Shown: in pieces, positions 35,798-44,535 of the stretch
Numbering within the stretch: position 1 is the stretch's first letter
Layout of the letters: each line of letters begins with the position of its first letter
NCBI RefSeq assembly: GCF_000152945.2
Contig: NC_020830.1
Coordinates: 1,240,001-1,304,000 of the forward strand
Length of the DNA stretch: 64,000 nt
Direction of reading: 5' to 3'
From: Polaribacter sp. MED152
Lineage (GTDB): Bacteria > Bacteroidota > Bacteroidia > Flavobacteriales > Flavobacteriaceae
Program-made: the position numbers and the translations under genes
Notes under the pieces: model-generated
What the model was told of the DNA's origin: nothing
What the model saw: the letters and a program-made list of their open reading frames with translations, nothing else
Databases searched by the model: none

Positions 35798-36934
35798 TTA
35801 TCTAACACTACTTGGAATATTAACTATTCTTTCTTCTAAAAATTTTGCATTTTCTTGGCTATCAATTTGACAATGTTGATACATTGGTAATCTAAACATT
35901 AATTGCCAAATTGGTCGAGTCATTACGCCTGAATTATTTGTCTCTCTCAACAACAAATCCCTTTCATTTTTATTATTTAACTCAAGACACATCAACCAAT
36001 AATTTGCTTTTGTGTCTTCACTTTCAGTTCTAAAGTTAATTCCTTTGCTATCAAAAAAGGTTTTGTATCTTGTAGCAAGTTCTCTTTTATTATCTATAAA
36101 ACCATTTAATTGCTCTAATTGAGCACATGCAAGTGCTGCATTTAAATTAGGCATTCTAAAATTATATCCTAATTCATTATGTACATATTCGTAAGGGTGA
36201 GCCTGTTTTGCTGTAGTAGTCAAAAATTTCCCTCTATTACCTAGATCAATATTGTTTGTTACTATAGCACCTCCGCCTCCACAGGTAACTATCTTATTTC
36301 CGTTAAAAGAAAAGCCTCCAACTTCTCCAAAACCACCTGTTGGTTTACCTTTATATTCACTCCCTAAAGATTCTGCAGCATCCTCCACTATAGGTATGCT
36401 CCAATCTTGACAAACTTTTAAAAGTTCGTCCAGATGCACTGGAAAACCAAAAGTATGCATTGGCATACAAGCACTTATTCTTCTTCCTGTTTTTTTATTA
36501 TAACAACCATCCTCTCTTAACTCTCCAAATTCCTCTAAAAAATTCTTAACGGCTTTTGGAGAAAGCCCCATTGTATCTCTATCTACATCTAAGAATATTG
36601 GATTGGCATTATTATATGCTATAGCATTAGCTGTGGCCACAAAGGTTAAGGCCTGCGTTATAACTTCATCATCTTTTTTAACGCCAACTAATCTTAAGCC
36701 GACTTGCAATGCAGAAGTTCCATTTACTACTGCTATAGTTTTTTTTGTTTTTGTAATAGCACTTAAATTATCTTCAAAAAGATTAACATAAGCACCTACA
36801 CTTGACACAAATGTAGAATCGATACATTCTGCTAAAAACTCTTTTTCTTTTCCTTTAAAAGTTGGAATATGTAGAGGTATAAATTCCTCTGAGTTAAATT
36901 CCTTTCTCACAAATTTTATTAAATCTTTATGCAT
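35798..36934 (-). CDS. LegC-type PLP aminotransferase
   Basis: The 378-residue DegT/DnrJ/EryC1/StrS protein begins with IPLHIPTFKGKEKEFL, binds PLP at NGTSALQVGL, EDAAESLGS and FNGNKIVTCGGGG (Lys forms the Schiff base), and ends with the TRPIWQLMFRLPMY specificity loop. LegC aminates C4 of the 4-keto-6-deoxy-GlcNAc nucleotide made by LegB. Its ATG overlaps the LegB stop by one base (TAATG), a coupled junction. Confidence 0.9.
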   Translation of the reverse strand: MHKDLIKFVRKEFNSEEFIPLHIPTFKGKEKEFLAECIDSTFVSSVGAYVNLFEDNLSAITKTKKTIAVVNGTSALQVGLRLVGVKKDDEVITQALTFVATANAIAYNNANPIFLDVDRDTMGLSPKAVKNFLEEFGELREDGCYNKKTGRRISACMPMHTFGFPVHLDELLKVCQDWSIPIVEDAAESLGSEYKGKPTGGFGEVGGFSFNGNKIVTCGGGGAIVTNNIDLGNRGKFLTTTAKQAHPYEYVHNELGYNFRMPNLNAALACAQLEQLNGFIDNKRELATRYKTFFDSKGINFRTESEDTKANYWLMCLELNNKNERDLLLRETNNSGVMTRPIWQLMFRLPMYQHCQIDSQENAKFLEERIVNIPSSVR

Positions 36935-38136
36935 TACATTTTAGAATCTAAAGACTTACCTAATTCTTTATGATCAAAATTAACTAGAAAGTCTTTCATT
37001 ATTTTAACAATATCTGATTTTTTTGTATCACTATTAAGAAAAGCTTTATCAAACGCTTCTAATAAAGCCTCTATATCCTCTATAGCTTTTGGCTGCAAAT
37101 CCACCACAACACCTAGTGCTCTATGTCTTTCCAAATCTACATTTTCTAATGAAGTAAAAAACTCTTCATAAGGTTTTTCTCCTGTAGTATTACTTCCTGA
37201 AAAATGTACTGGATATTTATGACTAAATTCACCCGAAGCCTTTGTAACTGCTTCTTCATCAGAAGTACAATAATCTAATTCATATCCTTTTTCTTCTAAC
37301 AACTTGGTTGCCATCTCAGAAAAGGTCATCACTTGTTCTTGCCTCAATTTAGGAAAATAAATGTCCCCTGTATTACCTAAAATACAGGCCATTAAACAAA
37401 TCTGCCCACTTTCTTCTGGAGAAACAAAGTAACGTGTAACGTCATTCGGTGCTGATATTGGTTGTTTTTTAGATATTCTTTCCAAAAATCCTTGAGGTAA
37501 AGACCCATTCGAAAATGCAACATTTGCAAAACGTGCAGTTGTAACAGGATATTTGGTAGAATAGGTCATTATCATATCCTCCATTATTTTTTTACTACCT
37601 CCCATTATATTAACAGGGTTTGCAGCCTTGTCAGTTGAAACACAAAAAAAATGTTTTGGCGGATAAGAAACTAATACATCTAATAGACCTTTAGCATTCA
37701 TCACGTTATTTTTTATTAAGGCTTCCACAGAAAATATATCTTTTTCACTTCTAACGTGCTTATGAGCAGAAAAATTGGCTACAATATCAAAGCCACCTCT
37801 TTTTTTAAACATCTTATAAAAAACACTATCCGAATAACTCATAGGGTAAGTGACATACTCTTCGGGTACAACAATTTTGTTAGTACTTCTTATGTCTCTT
37901 GTTAATTCAGTTAATCCATTTTCATTGATATCGACTACAACCAAAGATTTAGGTTGAAAAGGTAATAATGCTTTAATATAAGAACTACCTATAGTACCAG
38001 CACCTCCAATAACTAGAACTGTCTTGTTTTTTATTTCTTTATTTAATTGGGCTTCATTTTGCTTAATATCTTCTAAGAACATGCTTATTTTCCTGTTCGT
38101 TACATGCTTAGATATAAAGTGATTGATATTTAACAT
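36934..38136 (-). CDS. LegB-type NDP-GlcNAc 4,6-dehydratase
   Basis: The 400-residue extended SDR has a soluble Rossmann domain with TVLVIGGAGTIGSSYI, NFSAHKHVRSEKD and the active-site stretch STDKAANPVNIMGGSKK, which has Met in place of the usual Tyr, as in other members of this dehydratase group. Its C-terminus (DIEALLEAFDKAF) is longer than in PseB. LegB starts the legionaminate branch by making the 4-keto-6-deoxy sugar; a PtmE homolog in the locus suggests the GDP form. It is the first gene of the block that ends with the SDR. Confidence 0.88.
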   Translation of the reverse strand: MLNINHFISKHVTNRKISMFLEDIKQNEAQLNKEIKNKTVLVIGGAGTIGSSYIKALLPFQPKSLVVVDINENGLTELTRDIRSTNKIVVPEEYVTYPMSYSDSVFYKMFKKRGGFDIVANFSAHKHVRSEKDIFSVEALIKNNVMNAKGLLDVLVSYPPKHFFCVSTDKAANPVNIMGGSKKIMEDMIMTYSTKYPVTTARFANVAFSNGSLPQGFLERISKKQPISAPNDVTRYFVSPEESGQICLMACILGNTGDIYFPKLRQEQVMTFSEMATKLLEEKGYELDYCTSDEEAVTKASGEFSHKYPVHFSGSNTTGEKPYEEFFTSLENVDLERHRALGVVVDLQPKAIEDIEALLEAFDKAFLNSDTKKSDIVKIMKDFLVNFDHKELGKSLDSKM

Positions 38137-38193
38137 CTTTTTTTATATTTCTATATTAAAAATTAAATAAATGATTTTTCAAAATCTAAACTT

Positions 38194-39357
38194 CTATTCA
38201 ACTTGCTTTAAAATCTCATGTCCTGCCTTTAACAAATCAACATCTTTTTTCATTAATTTTATGTCACTTTGCATCATATCTTTTACTAAATCTACTAAAT
38301 CATACTCAGGTATCCAACCTAACTTTTCTTTTGCTTTTGATGGATCTCCTAATAATAAATCTACTTCAGTAGGACGGAAATAAGAAGGATCCACGGAAAG
38401 CACCTCTTGACCAATATTTGGTAGCATAGATTTCTCCACCCTGGTCGAAATGACAGTAGCATATTTTTCTTGGTCGATACTTTTGACAAATCCTTTTTCA
38501 TCAACACCTTCGCCTTTAAACTCAAGTTGCATACCTACTTCTGCAAAAGCCATCTTTACGAAATCTCTTACTGTAGTGGTAACTCCAGTTGCAATCACCC
38601 AATCTTCTGGTTGATCTGCTTGCAAAATCATCCACATCATGCGAACATAATCTTTCGCATGTCCCCAATCCCGTTTTGCTTCTAAATTCCCTAAAAACAC
38701 TTTATCTTGCAATCCTAAAGCAATTTTAGCCACAGCACGTGTAATTTTTCTGGTCACAAAAGTCTCCCCTCTTCTAGGTGATTCATGATTAAATAACAAA
38801 CCATTACACGCAAACATATCATATGCTTCACGATAATTTTTTGTTATCCAAAAACCATAAATCTTTGCAACACCGTAAGGAGAACGAGGATACAAGGGAG
38901 AATTCTCATCATAAAACCCTCTTTCATTTTTATTTTCTGGTAAACCTCCAAATAACTCTGAAGTCGAAGCTTGATAAATTCGTGTTTTTTCAGTCAATCC
39001 TAAAAGTCGAACTGCTTCTAATATTCTAAGTGTCCCTAATCCATCGACATTACCTACATATTCTGGCATGTCAAACGAAACTTTTACATGAGACATCGCA
39101 CCTAGATTATAAATTTCATCAGGTTGACATTCCTGTATAATTCTTGTTAAATTCATTGAATCCGTTAAATCGCCATAATGTAATTTTAATCTTTGATTGG
39201 GGTCGTGTGGGTCTTGATATAAGTGATCTATTCTATCTGTATTAAACAAAGAGGCCCTTCTTTTAATACCATGAACCATATATCCTTTTTCCAATAGAAG
39301 TTCTGCTAAATAAGACCCGTCTTGACCTGTTATTCCTGTAATTAATGCTACTTTCAT
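38194..39357 (-). CDS. gmd: GDP-mannose 4,6-dehydratase with a 9-codon repeat-derived insert
   Basis: The 387-residue SDR turns GDP-mannose into GDP-4-keto-6-deoxymannose. Motifs are [38 protein letters not shown] and [10 protein letters not shown], with the C-terminal [12 protein letters not shown] and [15 protein letters not shown] start at 39357 (MKVALITG); a longer frame to 39387 adds ten unlike residues. Between EGVDEKGF and [10 protein letters not shown] the protein carries about 14 extra residues that match the palindromic intergenic repeat (see that entry). It works with fcl, now separated by an inserted S23 gene. Confidence 0.93.
   Translation of the reverse strand: MKVALITGITGQDGSYLAELLLEKGYMVHGIKRRASLFNTDRIDHLYQDPHDPNQRLKLHYGDLTDSMNLTRIIQECQPDEIYNLGAMSHVKVSFDMPEYVGNVDGLGTLRILEAVRLLGLTEKTRIYQASTSELFGGLPENKNERGFYDENSPLYPRSPYGVAKIYGFWITKNYREAYDMFACNGLLFNHESPRRGETFVTRKITRAVAKIALGLQDKVFLGNLEAKRDWGHAKDYVRMMWMILQADQPEDWVIATGVTTTVRDFVKMAFAEVGMQLEFKGEGVDEKGFVKSIDQEKYATVISTRVEKSMLPNIGQEVLSVDPSYFRPTEVDLLLGDPSKAKEKLGWIPEYDLVDLVKDMMQSDIKLMKKDVDLLKAGHEILKQVE
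38428..38455. repeat. palindromic-repeat arm in frame inside gmd
   Basis: AGATTTCTCCACCCTGG followed by TCGAAATGACA matches the intergenic arms of clusters A and B (AGATCTCTCCACAAGG then TCGAGATGAC). In gmd it spans 27 bases, codons 302-310, and reads Val-Ile-Ser-Thr-Arg-Val-Glu-Lys-Ser. The one-base length difference from the 26-base intergenic arm keeps the frame. Confidence 0.75.
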
Positions 39358-39406
39358 ATTTTTTGTTTCAAAAAATGACATTAACATAAACTTTGACTTA
39401 GACTAA

Positions 39407-39430
39407 TTTGTCTTTGTCTTTGTCTTTGTC
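39407..39430. repeat. TTTGTC x4 hexamer array, left flank of the S23 cassette
   Basis: Four exact TTTGTC units lie directly after the S23 stop codon. An array of the same length and orientation lies at 39809-39832, so the S23 gene is bordered by direct repeats. CTTTGAC (39391-39397) and GTCAAAG (39830-39836) add a 7-bp inverted repeat at the outer edges. Confidence 0.85.
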
Positions 39431-39432
39431 TT

Positions 39433-39834
39433 TTAGTTTATAATTTTTCTTCTTAGTGCGTATATTCTTTTCTGCAAACTAGTTAGCTTCATAATACTTT
39501 CCTCTAAATGAGATTCTGATATATACTTTCTTCTTTCAGCTATGATTAATTGTGTTTCTAATTCAAAAGCTGACCCCAACCCTATTTCCAAAAACCTTGC
39601 AAAATCCTTTTCTGAATTTCTAGATGCTCCTTCTGCAATATTTGAAGGAATTGAAACCGCAGATCGTGTTATCTGAGAACTCAATCCATATTTTTCGGAA
39701 TTGGGAAAAGCTTCTACAAACGTATAAATGGCATCAACAAGCTCCATACTATCTGTCCAAATATCATATTTTCTAAAATCTCTCAATATATACGTCTCTA
39801 TTTTCTCCTTCGTCTTCGTCTTTGTCTTTGTCAA
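39433..39834 (-). CDS. four-helix-bundle protein of the S23/23S rRNA intervening-sequence family
   Basis: The protein has the family pattern RDFRKYDIWTDSMELVDAIY, YGLSSQITRSAVSIPSNIAEGASR, and FARFLEIGLGSAFELETQL, which fold as four helices. These proteins are found in intervening sequences of rRNA genes and as free genes near polysaccharide loci; the function is unknown. The frame has no ATG at its start: TTG at 39834 gives 133 residues with an N-terminal Thr-Lys repeat coded by the hexamer array, and TTG at 39786 (before RDFRKYD) gives a start closer to relatives. It splits the usual gmd-fcl pair and is probably a mobile insertion. Confidence 0.82.
   Translation of the reverse strand: MTKTKTKTKEKIETYILRDFRKYDIWTDSMELVDAIYTFVEAFPNSEKYGLSSQITRSAVSIPSNIAEGASRNSEKDFARFLEIGLGSAFELETQLIIAERRKYISESHLEESIMKLTSLQKRIYALRRKIIN
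39809..39832. repeat. TTYGTC x4 hexamer array, right flank of the S23 cassette
   Basis: Two TTCGTC and two TTTGTC units lie just after the fcl stop and code for the Thr-Lys start of the S23 frame. They are a direct repeat of the array at 39407-39430. Confidence 0.85.
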
Positions 39835-39837
39835 AGT

Positions 39838-40791
39838 CTACGTTAACTTTACTTCTTTAATATCTTCAATATTTTCTAAAAACCATTGATAGGTTTTTTC
39901 AATTCCTTCTTGCAATTCAGTTGAATACTCCCAACCTAAAGCTGCCATTTTAGAAACATCCATTAATTTTCTTGGCGTTCCATCTGGTTTCTCAACATCC
40001 CATACAATATTACCTTCGTGACCTATAACTCTTTTCATGGTTTCTGCCAATTCTTTAATGGTAATGTCTTTACCAGAACCAACATTATACAAATATTCAG
40101 GCAACTTATTCTCTAAAGCATATACTACTGCTTCTGCTAGATCGTCCACAAATAAAAATTCTCTCATGGGCGTTCCACTGCCCCATAAGGTCACATCTGA
40201 ATTTCCATTTATTTTAGCTTCATAAAACTTTCTTAACATTGCCGGTAAAACATGTGATGTTTTCAAATCAAAATTATCAAAATAGCCATATAGATTTGTT
40301 GGCATTAAGCTTACGAAGTCTTTATTGAACTGTTTTCTAATTGCTTGGCAAGCTTTAACTCCGGTTATTTTTGCTATTGCGTACCATTCGTTGGTTGGCT
40401 CTAATGAATCTGTTAGCAAATACTCTTCCTTAAGTGGCTGTGGAGCCAACTTGGGATAAATACAGGAACTTCCTAAAAATATAAATTTATTGATATCACA
40501 TTTAAGCGCACTATCAATTAAATTATTTTGAATTTGCAGATTCTCCATTAAAAATTGATACGGAAAATCGTTATTCGCCAAAATGCCACCAACTCTTGCA
40601 GCAGCATCAATAATAGCCTCTGGTTTTGCTTCTTTTAGAAACTCCAAAACGGCCACTTGGTTTTTTAAATCTAACTCTCCACTAGTTTTACCTATTAAAT
40701 TTGTATACCCTTTTTTTTCTAAGGCTCTCCAGACAGCTGAACCTACCATTCCTCGATGACCGGCTATATAAATCTTTGAATCTTTATTCAT
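39838..40791 (-). CDS. fcl: GDP-L-fucose synthase
   Basis: The 317-residue SDR epimerase-reductase starts KIYIAGHRGMVGSAV (NADP-binding) and has FLGSSCIYPKLA, LLTDSLEPTNEWYAIAKITG (Tyr-x3-Lys), and SLMPTNLYGYFDNFDL, the classic Fcl/WcaG pattern. It turns the gmd product into GDP-L-fucose. It is two bases from ugd upstream and is followed by the S23 cassette and gmd, so the GDP-fucose pair is still in one operon. Confidence 0.95.
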   Translation of the reverse strand: MNKDSKIYIAGHRGMVGSAVWRALEKKGYTNLIGKTSGELDLKNQVAVLEFLKEAKPEAIIDAAARVGGILANNDFPYQFLMENLQIQNNLIDSALKCDINKFIFLGSSCIYPKLAPQPLKEEYLLTDSLEPTNEWYAIAKITGVKACQAIRKQFNKDFVSLMPTNLYGYFDNFDLKTSHVLPAMLRKFYEAKINGNSDVTLWGSGTPMREFLFVDDLAEAVVYALENKLPEYLYNVGSGKDITIKELAETMKRVIGHEGNIVWDVEKPDGTPRKLMDVSKMAALGWEYSTELQEGIEKTYQWFLENIEDIKEVKLT

Positions 40792-40793
40792 AT

Positions 40794-42116
40794 CTACTTT
40801 CCAACTTGATAATATTCAAAACCACTTTCTTCTAAATTAAAGGCATTGTATTGATTACGGCCATCAAAGATAACCGAATAATTTAATTTTTGCTTAATTT
40901 CTTGAAAATCTGGAGATCGAAATTCTTTCCACTCTGTTAATAGAATTAAGGCATCAGCGTTTGGTAGCACCTCATATTTTGAATTGTAATAGGATACTTC
41001 CTTAATTCCTTTAAAGAAAAAATCTTTCGCCTCTCCCATAGCTTTCGGATCATAAGCGTTTATTTTTGCCCCTCTTTTAATTAATTCCTTAACCACATTA
41101 ATGGATGGTGCTTCACGCATATCATTTGTACCTGGCTTAAAAGCTAATCCCCATAAGCCAAAAGTAAAACCCCTTAAATCTTCACCAAAACGATTTATAA
41201 TTTTTTGAGCAATTACTAATTTTTGGTTGTTATTCACTTTTTCCACTGAAGCTATTAAATTTGCTTTATACCCATTCTCTTCGGCCATCGTTTTCAATGC
41301 TTTTACATCCTTTGGAAAACAAGCTCCTCCATAACCAGTACCAGGATAAATAAAGCTATACCCTATTCTTTTATCGGAACCAATGCCAATTCTTACTTTA
41401 TTTGCATCTGCGCCTACCCGTTCACAAATATTCGCAATCTCATTCATAAATGAAATTTTTGTTGCTAACATTGCGTTTGCAGCATATTTCGTCATTTCCG
41501 CCGAACGAATATCCATAGTTATAAAGCGATCGTGAGTTCTAAAAAAAGGTGAATACAATTGTTTCATTAAATCGAAAGCATAATCGGAATCTGCACCAAT
41601 TACGACGCGATCTGGTTTCATAAAATCATCGATAGCCGCTCCTTCTTTTAAAAACTCAGGATTGGATACGACATGAAACTCTATATTTTCTCCTCTTTTA
41701 TCCAATTCAGTTTGAATGGTAGCCCTCACCTTGTCTGCTGTACCAACAGGAACCGTAGATTTATCAACGACTATTAATCGCTTATTCATAGCCTTTCCAA
41801 TAGATTTAGCTACTGCTAAGACGTATTGTAAGTCGGCTGAACCGTCATCATCCATTGGTGTACCTACTGCAATAAATACAAGCTCTGTATCATCAATTGA
41901 TTTACCTAGTTCTGTTGTGAAAAACAAATTCTTATTTTCCACATTCTTAAAAACCATCTGTTCCAAGCCTGGTTCATAAATCGGAATAATGCCCTTATTT
42001 AATTTTTGAATTTTATTTTCATTAATATCAACACAGGTGACTTTGTTACCCATTTCTGCAAAGCAAGTTGCAGAAACTAAGCCGACATAACCTATACCAA
42101 TAACCATTATATTCAT
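40794..42116 (-). CDS. ugd: UDP-glucose 6-dehydrogenase
   Basis: The 440-residue enzyme has the N-terminal NIMVIGIGYVGLVSATCFAEMG, FIAVGTPM, EFLKEGAAIDDF, and the catalytic Cys in GTGYGGACFPKDV, with a C-terminal UDP-binding domain (GLWGLAFKPGTNDMREAPS). It oxidises UDP-glucose to UDP-glucuronate for the polysaccharide. The GYVGLVSA and GGACFPKD forms separate it from the WbpA-like dehydrogenase two genes upstream. A promoter candidate lies about 90 bases upstream, so expression may partly be independent of the first two genes. Confidence 0.93.
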   Translation of the reverse strand: MNIMVIGIGYVGLVSATCFAEMGNKVTCVDINENKIQKLNKGIIPIYEPGLEQMVFKNVENKNLFFTTELGKSIDDTELVFIAVGTPMDDDGSADLQYVLAVAKSIGKAMNKRLIVVDKSTVPVGTADKVRATIQTELDKRGENIEFHVVSNPEFLKEGAAIDDFMKPDRVVIGADSDYAFDLMKQLYSPFFRTHDRFITMDIRSAEMTKYAANAMLATKISFMNEIANICERVGADANKVRIGIGSDKRIGYSFIYPGTGYGGACFPKDVKALKTMAEENGYKANLIASVEKVNNNQKLVIAQKIINRFGEDLRGFTFGLWGLAFKPGTNDMREAPSINVVKELIKRGAKINAYDPKAMGEAKDFFFKGIKEVSYYNSKYEVLPNADALILLTEWKEFRSPDFQEIKQKLNYSVIFDGRNQYNAFNLEESGFEYYQVGK

Positions 42117-42208
42117 AAATAAAAGCTACTTTTTATAGAAGAGATAAAACCAACTACATTTTATGTAAATAGTTTTTACTTAGGGATTGCTTCTTTTTCT
42201 TTTTTCAG

Positions 42209-42238
42209 CAAAGATAGTTTTATTTTAAAGTTATCAAA
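42209..42238 (-). promoter_or_regulatory. promoter candidate in front of ugd
   Basis: On the minus strand TTTG (42235-42238) and TATCTTTG (42209-42216) are separated by 18 bases and fit the Bacteroidota consensus. It lies in the 206-base gap between the WbpB-like gene and ugd, about 90 bases before the ugd ATG; I see no other feature in that gap. Confidence 0.5.
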
Positions 42239-42322
42239 ACCAATTGATAAATTTAGTGGATTATGATTGTCGGAATTTTTTACTACAAAAAAATGAAATT
42301 AATCCATAAATTAATTCGAAAT

Positions 42323-43252
42323 TCATAAAAAAGGGTGCTTATCATATTTATTAGTTTCTCCCTGACTACGAATGGCGTGAATAATTTCAATTGATGATTT
42401 GGCTTCATTGATAGCAAATCCATTGCCTTTTAAAATTTCTTGGTAAGACAACGTATGTAAATCCGTAAAGCCATTACTAAATTCCAATTCTTGCCCACCT
42501 ACAGTAATAGAACGAAACGTACGTTGTTGTTTTTCTTTAATGTCTAATGGTAAATCATTTGCATCTATGGATAGAAACCAACGGACTCTAGCATTTTCAA
42601 ATTCTAAATACCCAGCCGCTTTATGGGGTTCATGCAGATGTGTTTCAATAGTTTGAACCTTTCCAAAAATCCAAGACAGCATGTCAAAAAAATGCACTCC
42701 AATATTCGTCGCTATTCCTCCCGATTTTTCTAAAGCTCCCTTCCATGAAATATCATACCATTTGCCACGAGAAGTGATATAGGTTAAATCTACTTCATGT
42801 TTGGTTTTTGAGTGCTGATTTTTAATTTTGTTTCTTAACTGAATGATGCTTGGGTGCAAACGCAATTGCAAAATAGTATGGATTTGTTTCCCATACTGCA
42901 TTTCAATTTCTTGCAAGGCATCAATATTCCAAGGATTCAACACCAATGGCTTTTCACAAATCGCGTCAGCCCCAGCACGTAACGCCATACGAATATGGGC
43001 ATCATGTAAATAATTCGGAGTACAAATGCTGATATAATCTAGAAACTGCCCATTTCGTTTTAATTTTTCTATGTGACGATCAAAGCGTTCAAATTCCACA
43101 AAGAAATGCGCATTAGGAAAATATGAATCCATAACGCCGACCGAATCAAATTTATCTAAGGCACAAACTAAGTTGTTGTTGGTGTCTTTGATTGCTTTTA
43201 GATGTCTAGGCGCAATATACCCTGCAGCTCCAATTAATCCGAAGTTCTTCAT
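42323..43252 (-). CDS. WbpB-like Gfo/Idh/MocA oxidoreductase (UDP-GlcNAcA 3-dehydrogenase)
   Basis: The 309-residue protein matches P. aeruginosa WbpB closely at its start (KNFGLIGAAGYIAPRHLKAIKDT) and in YISICTPNYLHDAHI, ICEKPLVLNPWN and LQLRLHPSI. WbpB oxidises C3 of UDP-GlcNAc-uronic acid in the pathway to 2,3-diamino-mannuronic acids. The WbpA-like gene directly before it, with a TAATG overlap, would make that uronic acid. The later pathway enzymes (WbpE, WbpD, WbpI) are not seen beside it. Confidence 0.87.
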   Translation of the reverse strand: MKNFGLIGAAGYIAPRHLKAIKDTNNNLVCALDKFDSVGVMDSYFPNAHFFVEFERFDRHIEKLKRNGQFLDYISICTPNYLHDAHIRMALRAGADAICEKPLVLNPWNIDALQEIEMQYGKQIHTILQLRLHPSIIQLRNKIKNQHSKTKHEVDLTYITSRGKWYDISWKGALEKSGGIATNIGVHFFDMLSWIFGKVQTIETHLHEPHKAAGYLEFENARVRWFLSIDANDLPLDIKEKQQRTFRSITVGGQELEFSNGFTDLHTLSYQEILKGNGFAINEAKSSIEIIHAIRSQGETNKYDKHPFL

Positions 43253-44535
43253 TATAAACTTTTATCTACCATTTCCTTAGGTAATATACCTTTTACATCA
43301 TATACTACCGAAAGTTCTTTTTTTATTTCTTTTAAATTTATGCTTAGAAACTCATCATGAGCTACCGCCAAAACAATACCATCGTATTTCTTATTTGGCA
43401 ATTGATTCACTGCTTCAATTCCATAAACCTGATCCACCTCTTTTGGATCAGCCCAAGGGTCGAATACGGTTACCCTTGTACCATATTCTTGTAGCGCAGA
43501 AACCACATCGATAACTTTAGAATTTCGAATATCAGGACAATTCTCTTTAAATGCAATTCCTAATACTAAAATACTAGCGTTTTCGATTGGCACCTTCCGT
43601 GAAACCATCAATTTAATCACTTGGGAGGCCACATAATCTCCCATACTATCATTAATTCTTCTACCGGCTAAAATAATACCTGGATAATACCCAATTTGCT
43701 GCGCTCTCTGTGCCAAATAATAAGGATCTACACCAATACAATGCCCACCTACCAGTCCTGGTTTAAAGGGCAAGAAATTCCATTTCGTACCTGCTGCTAC
43801 CAATACTTCTTGGGTATTGATATTCATTAAACTAAAGATTTTTGCCAATTCATTGACGAATGCAATATTAATGTCTCGTTGCGAGTTTTCAATTACTTTT
43901 GCAGCCTCCGCAACTTTAATACTTGTTGCCAAATGTGTACCTGCTACAATAACTGATTGATACAATTGATCAACTTGTTTGGCTATTTCAGGAGTAGAAG
44001 CTGACGTAATTTTTAAAATGTTTTCAATCGACCGGTTTTTATCACCAGGGTTTACACGCTCTGGAGAATATCCCACAAAAAAATCTGAGTTATAGTTTAA
44101 ACCAGAGGTTTTTGCCAAAACAGGTACACAAGTATCTTCAGTTACTCCAGGATACACGGTTGATTCATAGATAACAATAGCATCTTTCTGCATTACCTGC
44201 CCAACAGTTTCACTAGCCTTTATCAATGGCGTCAAATCCGCTTGATTGTTAATATCCACTGGTGTAGGAACAGTAATGATATAATAATCACATCCTTTCA
44301 AGTCTGATGATTGATCCGTAAAAAACAATCCGTTTTCTTGATCATCAACCTTCTTCAAAACGTTTACCAGTTCTTTTTTCTCTACTTCCAAAGTCGCATC
44401 TACACCTTCTTTTAGAGCTAGAATTCTATCTGGCTTAATATCAAAACCCACCACCGCATACTTTTTCGCAAAAAGATTTGCTAGAGGTAGTCCAACATAC
44501 CCCAAACCAATCACACCAATTTTTGTTGTACTCAT
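43252..44535 (-). CDS. UDP-N-acetylhexosamine 6-dehydrogenase (WbpA/WbpO/TviB type)
   Basis: The 427-residue nucleotide-sugar dehydrogenase has KIGVIGLGYVGLPLANLFA, IITVPTPVD, YESTVYPGVTED, and the catalytic Cys in GGHCIGVDPYYLA, with the C-terminal GIAFKENCPDIRNSK. The IGVDPYYL form marks UDP-GlcNAc or UDP-GalNAc dehydrogenases as opposed to UDP-glucose. The coupled WbpB-like gene points to UDP-GlcNAc as substrate (inference). It is the first enzyme gene of the minus-strand polysaccharide operon. Confidence 0.9.
   Translation of the reverse strand: MSTTKIGVIGLGYVGLPLANLFAKKYAVVGFDIKPDRILALKEGVDATLEVEKKELVNVLKKVDDQENGLFFTDQSSDLKGCDYYIITVPTPVDINNQADLTPLIKASETVGQVMQKDAIVIYESTVYPGVTEDTCVPVLAKTSGLNYNSDFFVGYSPERVNPGDKNRSIENILKITSASTPEIAKQVDQLYQSVIVAGTHLATSIKVAEAAKVIENSQRDINIAFVNELAKIFSLMNINTQEVLVAAGTKWNFLPFKPGLVGGHCIGVDPYYLAQRAQQIGYYPGIILAGRRINDSMGDYVASQVIKLMVSRKVPIENASILVLGIAFKENCPDIRNSKVIDVVSALQEYGTRVTVFDPWADPKEVDQVYGIEAVNQLPNKKYDGIVLAVAHDEFLSINLKEIKKELSVVYDVKGILPKEMVDKSL

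Noticed and set aside
39433..39834. Accessory protein (Avd) of a diversity-generating retroelement
   Set aside because: The fold is related, but there is no reverse transcriptase and no template/variable repeat pair in the window.
42117..42322. Riboswitch or leader RNA before ugd
   Set aside because: Apart from a promoter-like pair I see no conserved fold or stem series.
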